Assembly (NCBI GenBank): GCA_020846145.1
Contig: JADLEL010000111.1
Span: forward strand, 1 to 64,000
From: Pirellulales bacterium
Lineage (GTDB): Bacteria; Planctomycetota; Planctomycetia; Pirellulales; Thermoguttaceae
DNA length: 64,000 nt
Reading direction: 5' to 3'
The stretch's first letter is position 1. Each line of letters starts with the position of its first letter. A program made the position numbers and the translations under genes. The notes under the pieces were generated by a model. It saw only the letters and a list, made by a program, of their open reading frames with translations. It was not told the origin of the DNA and did no database searches. This document shows, piece by piece, positions 45,166-53,611 of this stretch.

Positions 45166-46773
45166 ATGGGAAAATTTCAGTTTTTAGGGAAGAAGAGGAT
45201 TACCGTTTTGGTAATCTTCGGAGCGCTGGGACTTTTCACCCAGCAAGCCTTCGGTCAAAACCAAGGCGGAAGGACGACGCGGGGCAATTCGTCGTCCTCG
45301 CAGAAGAAGCCCAACATCCTCATCATCTGGGGCGATGACATCGGGTGGTTCAATCCGAGCTGTTACAACTCTGGGGTAATGGGCTATCGTACGCCGAATA
45401 TCGACCGGTTGGCGAATGCGGGCGCGCGGTTTACCGATTGGTATGGCCAGCAAAGCTGCACCGCGGGCCGGGCGTGCTTCATCACTGGCCAGAGCGGATT
45501 CCGCACCGGCCTGCTCAAGGTTGGCCTGCCCGGCGCCAAGGAAGGGCTGCAGGACCGCGACGTGACACTTGCGCAGTTGCTCAAAGTGCAAGGCTATATG
45601 ACCGCCCAGTTTGGCAAGAATCATCTTGGAGACCGCGACGAGCATCTTCCGACTGCCCACGGCTTTGACGAGTTCATGGGCTCGCTCTACCACCTCAACG
45701 CCGAGGAGGAGCCGGAGAACGCCGACTACTTCAAGGATCCGGCGTTAATTAAAAAGTACAACACGCGCGGCGTGCTCCACACCTGGGCGAACCCGGACGG
45801 CACGCAGAAGATCGAGCTCACCGGTCCGCTTACCAAGAAGCGCATGGAGATGATCGACGAGGAAGTCACCAAAATCTCGCTGGAATACATGGAGAGGGCG
45901 AAAAAGGCCGACAAGCCGTTCTTTCTCTGGTGGAACTCAACCCGCATGCACATAAACACACACCTCAAGAAGGAGAGCGAAGGCAAAACCGGCCTGGGCA
46001 TCTACCCTGACGGCATGGTCGAGCACGACACGATGGTCGGCCAGTTGCTCGACAAGCTTAAGGAGCTCGGCCTCGAAGACAACACCATTGTCATGTATTC
46101 CACCGACAATGGCGCGGAGGAGTTCTCTTGGCCCGACGGCGGCACGACACCGTTCCGCGGCGAGAAGGCCACCAACTGGGAGGGCGGCTATCGCGTACCC
46201 TGCGTCATCCGCTGGCCCGGCGTCATCAAGCCCGGCACCGTCAACAACGACATCTTCTCCCATGAAGACATGCTGCCAACGCTAATGGCCGCCGCAGGTG
46301 TGCCCGATGTGAAGGAGCAGTTGCTCAAGGGCATGAAAGTCGGCGGCAAGACCTTCAAGGTCCACCTCGACGGCTATAACATTACCGATGCGCTCGCGGG
46401 CAAGTCGCCCGACCCGCGCCATGAGTTCTTCTACTTCAACGACGATGGTTCGCTGGTGGGCCTGCGCTACGACCAGTGGAAAATCGTCTTCGCCGAGCAA
46501 CGCGCAGAAGGCTTCGATGTCTGGCAGGAGCCGTTCGTGCCTTTGCGCCTGCCGAAGATATTCAATCTGCGCTCTGATCCGTTTGAAAAGGGCGACCAAC
46601 TCGGCATCGGTTACGCGCGCTGGCGGCTCGACCGTACTTTTCTCCTGGTGCCGGCACAGCAATACATCGGCGGGTTCCTGGCAACGTTCAAGGACTTTCC
46701 GCCGAGCCAAAAGGCCGGCAGCTTCTCGCTCAACCAGGTGCTGGAGACACTTCAGAGAAGCGGTGATAGGTAA
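45166..46773 (+). CDS. arylsulfatase
   Basis: Predicted 535-aa exported sulfatase. Signal peptide ends near residue 30 (LGLFTQQAFG). The metal-binding DD in IIWGDDIGWFN is followed by the modified-cysteine motif SCTAGRACFITGQ (Cys98 as the formylglycine precursor), then FGKNHLGDRDEH and the YSTDNGAEEFSWPDGG metal ligands. C-type sulfatases need a formylglycine-generating enzyme, not in the window. Planctomycetes use many such enzymes to strip sulfate from marine or gut polysaccharides. The gene looks rich in C- and G-ending codons compared with its neighbours, by eye, which could reflect transfer; weak evidence. Confidence 0.94.
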   Translation: MGKFQFLGKKRITVLVIFGALGLFTQQAFGQNQGGRTTRGNSSSSQKKPNILIIWGDDIGWFNPSCYNSGVMGYRTPNIDRLANAGARFTDWYGQQSCTAGRACFITGQSGFRTGLLKVGLPGAKEGLQDRDVTLAQLLKVQGYMTAQFGKNHLGDRDEHLPTAHGFDEFMGSLYHLNAEEEPENADYFKDPALIKKYNTRGVLHTWANPDGTQKIELTGPLTKKRMEMIDEEVTKISLEYMERAKKADKPFFLWWNSTRMHINTHLKKESEGKTGLGIYPDGMVEHDTMVGQLLDKLKELGLEDNTIVMYSTDNGAEEFSWPDGGTTPFRGEKATNWEGGYRVPCVIRWPGVIKPGTVNNDIFSHEDMLPTLMAAAGVPDVKEQLLKGMKVGGKTFKVHLDGYNITDALAGKSPDPRHEFFYFNDDGSLVGLRYDQWKIVFAEQRAEGFDVWQEPFVPLRLPKIFNLRSDPFEKGDQLGIGYARWRLDRTFLLVPAQQYIGGFLATFKDFPPSQKAGSFSLNQVLETLQRSGDR

Positions 46774-46892
46774 GACCGCACCGGATGAAACACTGAATCA
46801 ATCCAACGGGCCGTCCCGCTCGTAGCGGGTCGTCCCCTAGCCAGTAGCGTGAAGAATCGTTATCTTTCTTGACCGGGAAGAAAAACAAATCG
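46774..46892. other. intergenic spacer downstream of the arylsulfatase gene
   Basis: Includes CCGTCCCGCTCGTAGCGGGTCG (about 46808), a CCGCT/AGCGG hairpin behind the sulfatase stop that may act as a terminator. No gene. Confidence 0.45.
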
Positions 46893-47094
46893 TAACCGTT
46901 CACAGGGGACTGTCCCGATTTTCGCGGCGCAAAAGATTATGGTGCTCTAAAAGTGCTCAATCGCCGCGAAAATGGGACTGTCCCCCTCGCGCCGCGGGAA
47001 GGGGACAGGTCCATGTTTTCGGCCTACCGTTTGTCCCAAAATACGTTTTCACGCCGAAAAATGGACCAGTCCCCGACCGGGGCGTGAACGCTTA
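46893..47094. mobile_element. 202-bp inverted-repeat element, GACTGTCCCC family, copy 2 (full length)
   Basis: Ends TAACCGTTCAC (46893-46903) and GTGAACGCTTA (47084-47094) are inverted at 10 of 11 positions. Inside are CCCGATTTTCGCGGCG and its inverse CGCCGCGAAAATGGG. 46976-47094 equals 6-125 except for one base. No ORF. Likely non-autonomous. Confidence 0.8.
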
Positions 47095-47240
47095 GTACCT
47101 GTCCAGTAACAAGACCGCGTTTTGTTCAATGCGGGCACGGTTTGGTTGGCGATTCTACGAGGCGGGAGCCTCGCGGACATTGCGTTCCCAGGCGGGAGCC
47201 TGGGAACGAGAAAATCGCGGAGTTGTTGTTGGACAGGTAC
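47095..47240. mobile_element. 146-bp MITE-like element
   Basis: 18-base terminal inverted repeats GTACCTGTCCAGTAACAA (47095-47112) and the inverse (47223-47240), 16 of 18 matching. Flanked by TTA on both sides (47092-47094, 47241-47243). Two internal hairpins, CGAGGCGGGAGCCTCG and a GTTCCCAGGC...GCCTGGGAAC pair. It begins at the exact end of the 202-bp element. Confidence 0.75.
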
Positions 47241-47286
47241 TTACAACAAATCGACCTTCATTTCATAGTCGAAAAGGAGATTCGCC
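47241..47286 (+). promoter_or_regulatory. ribosome-binding site deciding a GTG start
   Basis: AAAAGGAG at 47271-47278 lies 8 bases before the GTG at 47287 of the phosphoglycerate kinase gene. Confidence 0.7.
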
Positions 47287-48702
47287 GTGTTACAAACATC
47301 CGAAACGATGCTCGCCTGGTTGAAAAAAGTATTGGGATTCGACGCCAACCATCCCAAATTGCCGCTGGAGAAGTATTTAACGGCCATCCCCCGCATGGAA
47401 TGCTTGGGAAAATTGCCGAGTGGGACGGCCGTGCTGATCCGCGGCGATGTCGATGCCAAGCCCGGTGCGACGGTGGGCGAGGGGGATATCCGTCTGCGTT
47501 CGATGAAAGACACGCTTCAATTCTGCCGCGAAAAGGGTTGGAAGACCGTAGTTTTCGGCCATATCGGACGGGAACCGGAAAAGTCGCTCGCCAAGGTTGC
47601 CGCGCGGATCGGCGACATCTTATGCTGCAAGGTCGCGTTCATTGAGGATTGGCTCGATCAGGGCACGATTACGATCAAGGACGAAGCCGCGAAGGCGATT
47701 GCCGAGGCCGCGCCGGGCAGCATCTTCGTGCTGCAAAACACGCGAAAATACGAAATCGAGCGCGTGCTGTGGAAGGCCAAGGAAGCCGATCTGCCGAAAT
47801 TGGCTGCGAATCTGGCGAAACTGGCCAACGAATTCGCCGAAAAGGTGGCAAAAGTCTATATTCACGAGGCGTTTTCGGCCGGCAGTTTGGACTCTTCGAG
47901 CATGGCCGTCCCGGCGGCGATGGACATGGTCGCCCTGGGCAAGTACGAGGCCGATCAATTCACCGGCCCCTTGACCGACTGCATGAACGCGCAGATCGTG
48001 ATCTTTAGCGGCTTGAAGATCGACAAGCTCGACGATCTCGAGGCGATGATCGCGCGGGGCAAAATTCGCAAAATCCTCACTGCCGGCTCGTTGGCGATGT
48101 GCCTGAAGAAAGCGGCGGCCGAACTGGAGGGCAAGGATTTCCATATCGGGCTGTCGGAAGACCCGGCTCACAAGGACAAGCCGTATTACATTCCCCGCGA
48201 GCGGATCGAACAGGCCAAGAACATGATTAGCGAAGGCCGCGCGAAGGGCATCGAGTTCATCCTGCCCGTCGATTCCGTGCTGCAAGACGGCCGGGTGTCG
48301 GAAAGCATCGGGCCGGGCAATCAGCAGTTCGACGTGGGACCGGCCTCGAGCAAGTTGTATGCCGAGAAGGTGGGCGAATTCATCGCCGCGCACCAGAACG
48401 ACGCCGCCGCGGTGACGGTTTTCCACAACGGCGTGTTCGGCATGTTCGAGGATCCGCGGTTCGAGGAAGGCACGAAACAGTTCACGCAGCAACTCAAACG
48501 CATGAAAGACGCCGGCTTCAAGGTTTATGTGGGCGGCGGCGAGGGGGGAGCGGCCGTGGAAAAATATGGCCAAGCCGATTGGATCACCTATTGCTTCACC
48601 GCCGGCGGCACGGTCTTAAATGCCCTGGGCAGCGAGCCGGTGCCGTATCTCGTCGCCTTGAAAGCCGCCGCCGAAGCGATGGGGCCGAAACCGCACGCAT
48701 GA
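47287..48702 (+). CDS. pgk: divergent phosphoglycerate kinase
   Basis: Predicted 471-aa cytosolic glycolytic enzyme transferring phosphate between 1,3-bisphosphoglycerate and ADP. Family landmarks remain (LRSMKDTLQFCREKGWKTVV; GKYEADQFTGPL; YVGGGEGGAAVEKYG; TAGGTVLNALG), but the canonical substrate motifs are altered: RVDFN becomes RGDVDAK, SHLGRP becomes GHIGREP, DAFGTAHR becomes HEAFSAGSLDSSS, and WNGPMGVFE becomes HNGVFGMFE. Length is longer than the usual 390-410. It could be a lineage-specific PGK, as seen in planctomycetes, or a paralogue with changed role. GTG start with a good ribosome-binding site. Confidence 0.8.
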   Translation: MLQTSETMLAWLKKVLGFDANHPKLPLEKYLTAIPRMECLGKLPSGTAVLIRGDVDAKPGATVGEGDIRLRSMKDTLQFCREKGWKTVVFGHIGREPEKSLAKVAARIGDILCCKVAFIEDWLDQGTITIKDEAAKAIAEAAPGSIFVLQNTRKYEIERVLWKAKEADLPKLAANLAKLANEFAEKVAKVYIHEAFSAGSLDSSSMAVPAAMDMVALGKYEADQFTGPLTDCMNAQIVIFSGLKIDKLDDLEAMIARGKIRKILTAGSLAMCLKKAAAELEGKDFHIGLSEDPAHKDKPYYIPRERIEQAKNMISEGRAKGIEFILPVDSVLQDGRVSESIGPGNQQFDVGPASSKLYAEKVGEFIAAHQNDAAAVTVFHNGVFGMFEDPRFEEGTKQFTQQLKRMKDAGFKVYVGGGEGGAAVEKYGQADWITYCFTAGGTVLNALGSEPVPYLVALKAAAEAMGPKPHA

Positions 48703-48976
48703 GGAGGGGATAGGGGATAGGGAATAGGGGATAGGGAATAGGGGATAGGGATTTGACTTCACTTGCCAGTGTCGTCACAATCGTCAATCGCGTAATAGCC
48801 GAAAAGCCCGTCAGTAACGGAACGCGGAAATTGCGTCTTTTATGAGAAATGGGTTGTCTGGTTAAGGAATTCGAGGTAGCTGCGACGATAGCAGAACTTA
48901 GATTGGACCTAAACCCCCCACTTACGCCATTTAGCGTGCGTATCCCACACGGTCTTTCCTAACAGGAGTACCAGAC
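48703..48976. repeat. simple GGGATAGGGAATAGG spacer and the Cys-rich gene leader
   Basis: GGGGATAGGGAATAG units at about 48706-48752, followed by about 200 bases of leader. AACAGGAG at about 48960-48967 is the ribosome-binding site. No other gene. Confidence 0.75.
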
Positions 48977-49720
48977 ATGTACCGTCGTATTTTGTTGCCG
49001 GCGCTGGCGATTGCCGCGATGATTGCAATCACCACCGCCAACAACGCGAAGGCTGGCCTGCTTGGCGGTTGTTGCGAAGCAGTGAAGGCTTGCGCCCCGG
49101 CCGCTTGCGAGCCGGCTTGCGCCCCTGCTTGCGAACCCGCCACCTGCTTGCCGAAGCGTTGCCACAAAGAGCGCTGCTGCCGCGTTCGGAACTGCCGCCC
49201 GAAGAGCTGCTGCCCGACCCCGTGCTGCGAAGAAGTGAAGGTCTGCGAAGCGCCGAAGGTTTGCGCCGCCCCGGCTTGCTGCGAACCGACCTGCTGCAAA
49301 GAGCGTTGCCGCAAGGAGCGTTGCCGCAAGGTTCGTAGCTGCCGTCCGAAGGCTTGCTGCGCTCCCGTGGCTTGCTGCGAAGCCCCCAAGGCTTGCGAAG
49401 AAGTGAAGCCTTGCGCGCCGGCTTGCGAAGCTCCCAAGTGCTGCGAACCGGCTTGCTGCAAAGAGCGCTGCTGCAAAGAGCGCTGCCGCAAGGCTCGCTG
49501 CTGCCGTCCGAAGAGCTGCCGCCCCGTGGCCTGCTGCGAAGCCCCCAAGGCTTGCGAGCCGGTTTGCTGCGAGAAGGTACGCTGCTGCAAAGAGCGCTGC
49601 CATAAGGAACGCTGCTGCAAAGAGCGTTGCTGCAAAGTTCGTAGCTGCCGCCCGAAGGCCTGCTGCGCCCCGGCTTGCTGCGAAGCCCCCAAGGCTTGCG
49701 CCCCGGCCGGCTGCAACTAA
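48977..49720 (+). CDS. secreted, extremely cysteine-rich repeat protein
   Basis: Predicted 247-aa exported protein with a signal peptide (MYRRILLPALAIAAMIAITT) cleaved near AKA at residues 24-26. By my count about 60 residues are Cys (24%; over a quarter of the mature part), mostly as CC pairs in repeated units: CCKERC, CRPKACC, CCEAPKAC, CAPAC. The remainder is mostly Pro, Ala, Lys, Arg and Glu. The repeat at the DNA level is imperfect (GCTGCAAAGAGCG, CGTCCGAAG). Planctomycete walls contain cysteine-rich disulfide-linked proteins, so a cross-linked wall or surface component, or a metal binder, is plausible but inferred. It is monocistronic with a good ribosome-binding site. The long minus-strand ORFs opposite it are shadows. 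Confidence 0.85.
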   Translation: MYRRILLPALAIAAMIAITTANNAKAGLLGGCCEAVKACAPAACEPACAPACEPATCLPKRCHKERCCRVRNCRPKSCCPTPCCEEVKVCEAPKVCAAPACCEPTCCKERCRKERCRKVRSCRPKACCAPVACCEAPKACEEVKPCAPACEAPKCCEPACCKERCCKERCRKARCCRPKSCRPVACCEAPKACEPVCCEKVRCCKERCHKERCCKERCCKVRSCRPKACCAPACCEAPKACAPAGCN

Positions 49721-49784
49721 GCTTGCCTGAGAGTCGCTCGGATGCTTTCTCGATTCCAGTCCGAAGCACTCGCGAATGAATCAA

Positions 49785-49818
49785 CGAGCGGTCCGGCGAT
49801 TTCTTGCCGGACCGCTCG
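49785..49818 (+). terminator. hairpin downstream of the Cys-rich gene
   Basis: CGAGCGGTCCGGC (49785-49797) and GCCGGACCGCTCG (49806-49818) form a perfect 13-bp stem with an 8-base loop, 65 bases behind the stop. The following AATGGTTTCTT is only weakly T-rich, so this is a probable intrinsic terminator. Confidence 0.55.
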
Positions 49819-49869
49819 AATGGTTTCTTGGGACTCGCTCAACGACATCGCCTGCTCCTGGAAAAAATG

Positions 49870-50034
49870 TCAGCGTTCATACCCCGGTCGGGGATTGGTC
49901 CATTTTTCGGCGGGATAACGTACTTTGCGCCGCGGCGCGAGGGGGACAGTCCCATTTTCGCGGCGATTAAGCATTTTTACGGCACCATCATCTTTTGCGC
50001 CGCGAAAATCGGGACAGTCCCCTGTGAACGGTTA
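49870..50034 (-). mobile_element. GACTGTCCCC family element, copy 3 (diverged, shortened)
   Basis: Reverse-complement copy with CAGCGTTCAT left end and GTGAACGGTTA right end. It matches the 46893 copy at both ends but lacks the middle segment with ACAGGTCCATGTTTTCGG. No ORF. Confidence 0.75.
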
Positions 50035-50161
50035 CGAAAAAATGATTTGGCGGTTTATCCGATTTCCGATGCGGAAAAATTGACAGCGTTCGATGAATCG
50101 GGTATTTTATGACTTAAATGATCGACATGCTCCAGATCGCACTCAAGCCACCACGATTCGC

Positions 50162-51280
50162 ATGATATTTTCCCGTAAAATCGATCCCTTTTTCATCGGC
50201 GCGGCGTTGGCCTGCGTTTTGACGTTCGCGGGGGCGACGCTCGCACGGGACGCATCGAATCTCTCCCAGAAATCCTCCGATGAGGCCAAATCGGCCGCGA
50301 AAGCGAAAGTGAGCGTGAATCGCCCGAAAGATACGACCGCCCCCGCGCGAAATCCGCCGAAAAACGCGCTCCAAAAGGCGGGCAAATCGGCGCGTGAAAA
50401 ATCGGACCCCGAGCAGGCCGAGAGGGAACGCCGGGAATTCCTGAAAAAAACCGGCATTCTGCTCTGGCCCGAACTGTCCGACGAGCAACAGCAAGCCTTC
50501 GTGAAAAAGCAGAAAGAGCATCTTGAGGAAGTGCGGAAAAAAGTTCCCGCCGGCGCGCTTCAGCTTTACGAGACCGACTTCTTTCTGTTTTTCAGCGACA
50601 TCGCGCCGATGTACGCGAAGCTGTATGTGCCGTACTTGGACGCCATGTACCGGGACCTTTGCAAGGCCTTCGGGCTGGATCCCAAGAAGAATATCTTCCA
50701 AGGCAAGTGCCTGGTGATCGCCTTCGCCCAGGAGGCGAGTTTCCAGCAGTACGAGACCATCTTTTTCAAGGAAGCCAAGCCCGGCGCGCAGGGGCTGTGC
50801 CATTGCAATAGCAACGGCGAAGTGATTATGGCCTGTTTCGCCGGATTGGATACCCTTTACTTCGCCTCGGTGATGGTGCATGAGACCTCGCACGGCTTCA
50901 TGTTTCGCTACAAGTCGAACAAGCAGATCCCCAATTGGCTGAACGAAGGGGCCGCGGAGTGGATCGCCAAGCACGTGGTAACGCGCGATCGGGCGATTCC
51001 GCGGAAGATCCAGAAATCGCTCGCCCAGATGCGGCAGACCGGGAGCATGGGCGGCAATTTCTTCTCCGCCGAACACATCGAGAAGTGGCAATACGGCCTG
51101 GCCGCCCACCTGACGGAATTTCTCTTGCAGTATAACGCCCAGGGCTACAAGCGGATGATCGACGACATCAAGCTCGGAAAATCCTGGCGGGATGCCCTCC
51201 AAGACGCCTATCGATTGACTCCCGAAGAGTTGGCGCGGAATTATGGAATTTGGATCGGCTTGCCGATGCTTGCGCCGTAA
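50162..51280 (+). CDS. DUF1570-type gluzincin metallopeptidase-like exported protein
   Basis: Predicted 372-aa exported protein. N-terminal signal or anchor (FFIGAALACVLTFAGAT), a Lys/Ala-rich linker to about 130, and a peptidase_MA-type domain with the zinc motif VHETSHGFMFRY (HExxH) and the downstream Glu in PNWLNEGAAEWIA, followed by a helical C-terminus. Related planctomycete DUF1570 proteins are usually of unknown substrate. Start at 50162; upstream in-frame ATG at 50093 would add 23 residues. No good ribosome-binding site in either case. Confidence 0.8.
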   Translation: MIFSRKIDPFFIGAALACVLTFAGATLARDASNLSQKSSDEAKSAAKAKVSVNRPKDTTAPARNPPKNALQKAGKSAREKSDPEQAERERREFLKKTGILLWPELSDEQQQAFVKKQKEHLEEVRKKVPAGALQLYETDFFLFFSDIAPMYAKLYVPYLDAMYRDLCKAFGLDPKKNIFQGKCLVIAFAQEASFQQYETIFFKEAKPGAQGLCHCNSNGEVIMACFAGLDTLYFASVMVHETSHGFMFRYKSNKQIPNWLNEGAAEWIAKHVVTRDRAIPRKIQKSLAQMRQTGSMGGNFFSAEHIEKWQYGLAAHLTEFLLQYNAQGYKRMIDDIKLGKSWRDALQDAYRLTPEELARNYGIWIGLPMLAP

Positions 51281-51313
51281 GCGCATGCGGTGTGCCGCCT
51301 TGCTCGCGGAATC

Positions 51314-52234
51314 CTATCCTTGCGCTCCCAACAGCCACGCCAGCAAGCCTTTCTGGGCGTGCATGCGGTTGGCGGCTTGCTGGACGACCACGCTTTGCCG
51401 GCCGTCGAGCACTTCGTCGGTTACTTCCTCGCCGCGATGGGCGGGCAGGCAGTGCATGAAGAACGCCCCGCGCTGCGCATGCGACATCAATTTCGCATTT
51501 ACCTGATATGCCGCGAAGGCCTTGTGCCGGACCTCTTTTTCCTGCTCGAATCCCATGCTCGCCCAGATGTCGGTGTAGATCGCCACCGCGTCGCGGACCG
51601 CCTCGACGGGGTCTTCGGTTACGGTCAGATCGAGCGCGGGCGAGTTCTTTTCGATCCACGCCAATTCACCGGCGTTCCATTGGTACTTTTTCGGCGTGGC
51701 CATGACCAAACGGAGTCCCAATTTGCCGCAGCCAACGGCCAGACAGCGGGCGACGTTGTTCGCGTCGCCGATCCAGGCCACGGTGTGTCCTTCGAACTTG
51801 CCCACCAGTTCGCGGATCGTGAACAGATCGGCGAGCGCTTGGCAGGGATGGCCGAAATCGGTCAGCCCGTTGATGACCGAGCAGGAGCTATGCTCGGCCA
51901 CCTGGGCCACGGTCTTGTGCTTGTTGGCGCGGATCGCAATCACATCGACGTACTCGCTCAGTACGCGGCCGAAATCGGCGAGGCTTTCGCGCCCCTTGCC
52001 GAAACCGGTGTCGCCGCCGAGAAACATCGCGGAACCGCCCAGGTGGGCCATCGCCGCCTCGAAACTCGCCCGCGTCCGCAGCGAGGGTTTTTCGAACAAC
52101 AACGCCATCACCCGGCCTGGCAGCAGCGGCTCCCGCAAGCCCGCCGCGGATTTGGCCTTCAGGTCCTCGGAAATGGAGAAGATGCGTTCGATTTCGATCG
52201 CGGTCAGATCGGCGAGCGTAAGTAGGTGTCGCAT
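51314..52234 (-). CDS. argF: ornithine carbamoyltransferase
   Basis: Predicted 306-aa cytosolic enzyme making citrulline from ornithine and carbamoyl phosphate. Carbamoyl-phosphate loop FEKPSLRTRASFE, the HPCQALADLFTIRE region, WIGDANNVARC and the C-terminal HCLPAHRGEEVTDEV are all intact. The first residue is at 52234 (MRHLLTLADL); the much longer frame upstream is the antisense of argD. It follows argD with 116 bases of simple repeat; the set argB-argD-argF probably forms an arginine operon. No Shine-Dalgarno sequence is visible. Confidence 0.95.
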   Translation of the reverse strand: MRHLLTLADLTAIEIERIFSISEDLKAKSAAGLREPLLPGRVMALLFEKPSLRTRASFEAAMAHLGGSAMFLGGDTGFGKGRESLADFGRVLSEYVDVIAIRANKHKTVAQVAEHSSCSVINGLTDFGHPCQALADLFTIRELVGKFEGHTVAWIGDANNVARCLAVGCGKLGLRLVMATPKKYQWNAGELAWIEKNSPALDLTVTEDPVEAVRDAVAIYTDIWASMGFEQEKEVRHKAFAAYQVNAKLMSHAQRGAFFMHCLPAHRGEEVTDEVLDGRQSVVVQQAANRMHAQKGLLAWLLGAQG

Positions 52235-52350
52235 CGGAGCAGGGGATAGGGGATAGGGGATAGGGGATAGGGGATGGGGGATGGGGGATGGGGGATGGGG
52301 CGGGATTCTTACTTGTTCCCTGTCCCCTGTATCCTGTTCCCTGTCCCCTT
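52235..52350. repeat. simple GGGATAGGGGATAGGG spacer
   Basis: GGGATAGGGGATAGG/GGATGGGGGATGG units (52243-52298) and CCCTGTATCCTGTTCCCTGT fill the argD-argF gap. Confidence 0.8.
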
Positions 52351-53562
52351 TCACACGCTCTGCGCCATTTTCTTCAGCACCGCCCCGAGGATATCCAAAC
52401 CTTCGTGGGCTTGCTCGTCGGTGAGGGTCATGGCGGGGAGCAGGCGGATGACGGTGCCGTGGGTGCAGTTGATCAAAAGTTTTTGCTCGAGGCACGCGCG
52501 GACGGCCGGTGCGCCATCGATCGAAAGTTCCGCGCCGATCATCACGCCCCGCACGCGGACGTCGCGGATCAGGTCGCACTCCTGCTTCAGAGTATCGAGC
52601 CGGGCGCGGAACAAATCGCCGAGTTTTTTCGCGCGTTGCAGCAGGTTTTCGCGCTCGATCATATCGAGGGTGGCGATGCCCGCGACGGCCGCGACGGCGT
52701 TGCCGCCGAACGTGCAGGCGTGCATGCCCGGTCGCAGGCTTTTGGCGATCTCCGGCGTGGTGAGCATGGCCCCGCCGGCGATGCCGCCGCAGATTGCCTT
52801 CGAGAGCGTCATCACGTCGGGCGTTACGCCGACCGTCTGATAGCCGAACCACTCGCCAGTCCGCCCGCAGCCGGTTTGCACCTCATCGAAGATGAGCAAA
52901 AGATCGTGGTCGTCGGCCAGTTTTCGCAGCCCTTCCAAAAATCCCGCGGGCGGGATACGGACGCCGCCTTCGCCTTGGATCGGCTCGATCAGAATGGCGA
53001 TCGTTTCGCCGTCGATGAGTTTCGCCACGGCCTCCAAATCGCCGAAGGGAGCATAGACGAAACCGGCCATCAGCGGGCCGAGGCCCTCGTGGTACTTGGG
53101 CTGTGCGGTGGCGGTCGTCGAGCCGAGCGTACGGCCGTGGAATCCACCCTCGAAGGTGATGATCTTGTAGCGTTTTTTCGCCGAGCCGTGCAGCCGGGCG
53201 AGCTTGATGGCGGCCTCGTTGGCCTCGGTGCCGGAATTGCAGAAAAACGCCTGCCCGCCGAAACTCCGCGCACTCAAGGCCTCCGCCCAACGGCCTTGCA
53301 CTTCGGTGAACCAGGTGTTGGGCACGTGCAGCAGCGTGCCGAGCTGCGCGCGGACCGCCTCGACCACCGGCGCGGGGCAATGCCCGAGCAAATTGCATCC
53401 CCATCCGCAGAACAGATCGAGATAGCGATTGCCCTCGCTATCCCAAACGTAGGAGCCTTCGCCGCGCGCCAGCGAGACGGGAAACCGATTGTAGTTCGGC
53501 ACCACGTAGCGGTCGAACAGCTTGATGGTTTCGGCGGAGGAAAGGGGTGGGTTGGTTGGCAC
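52351..53562 (-). CDS. argD: acetylornithine aminotransferase
   Basis: Predicted 403-aa PLP-dependent transaminase giving N-acetylornithine. Fold I signatures: CNSGTEANEAAIKLAR, HGRTLGSTTATAQ, LLIFDEVQTGCGRTG and the PLP lysine in TLSKAICGGIAGG. The start is a GTG at 53562 (MPTNPPLSSAET), with only GGAA behind it. Length matches the class. Upstream spacer contains simple repeats and the four-helix-bundle gene. Confidence 0.95.
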   Translation of the reverse strand: MPTNPPLSSAETIKLFDRYVVPNYNRFPVSLARGEGSYVWDSEGNRYLDLFCGWGCNLLGHCPAPVVEAVRAQLGTLLHVPNTWFTEVQGRWAEALSARSFGGQAFFCNSGTEANEAAIKLARLHGSAKKRYKIITFEGGFHGRTLGSTTATAQPKYHEGLGPLMAGFVYAPFGDLEAVAKLIDGETIAILIEPIQGEGGVRIPPAGFLEGLRKLADDHDLLLIFDEVQTGCGRTGEWFGYQTVGVTPDVMTLSKAICGGIAGGAMLTTPEIAKSLRPGMHACTFGGNAVAAVAGIATLDMIERENLLQRAKKLGDLFRARLDTLKQECDLIRDVRVRGVMIGAELSIDGAPAVRACLEQKLLINCTHGTVIRLLPAMTLTDEQAHEGLDILGAVLKKMAQSV

Positions 53563-53611
53563 TTTTCTAGTTCCAATTTAGGGGACAGGATACAGGGGAC
53601 AGGGGACAGGA
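53563..53611. repeat. simple ACAGGATACAGGGG spacer
   Basis: GGGACAGGATACAGGGGACAG between argD and the four-helix-bundle gene. Confidence 0.75.

Noticed and set aside
48931-49784. Three long minus-strand ORFs opposite the Cys-rich gene
   Set aside because: They are repetitive Gln/Ser/Ala-rich translations of the complement of a low-complexity coding sequence; the plus frame has the signal peptide and ribosome-binding site.
52243-52300. CRISPR-like array in the simple-repeat spacers
   Set aside because: Units are only 7-14 bases with no spacers; no cas genes in the window.
51314-52852. A 512-aa frame covering argF and beyond
   Set aside because: Residues before MRHLLTLADL are the antisense of argD and simple repeats; argF has a normal start at 52234.
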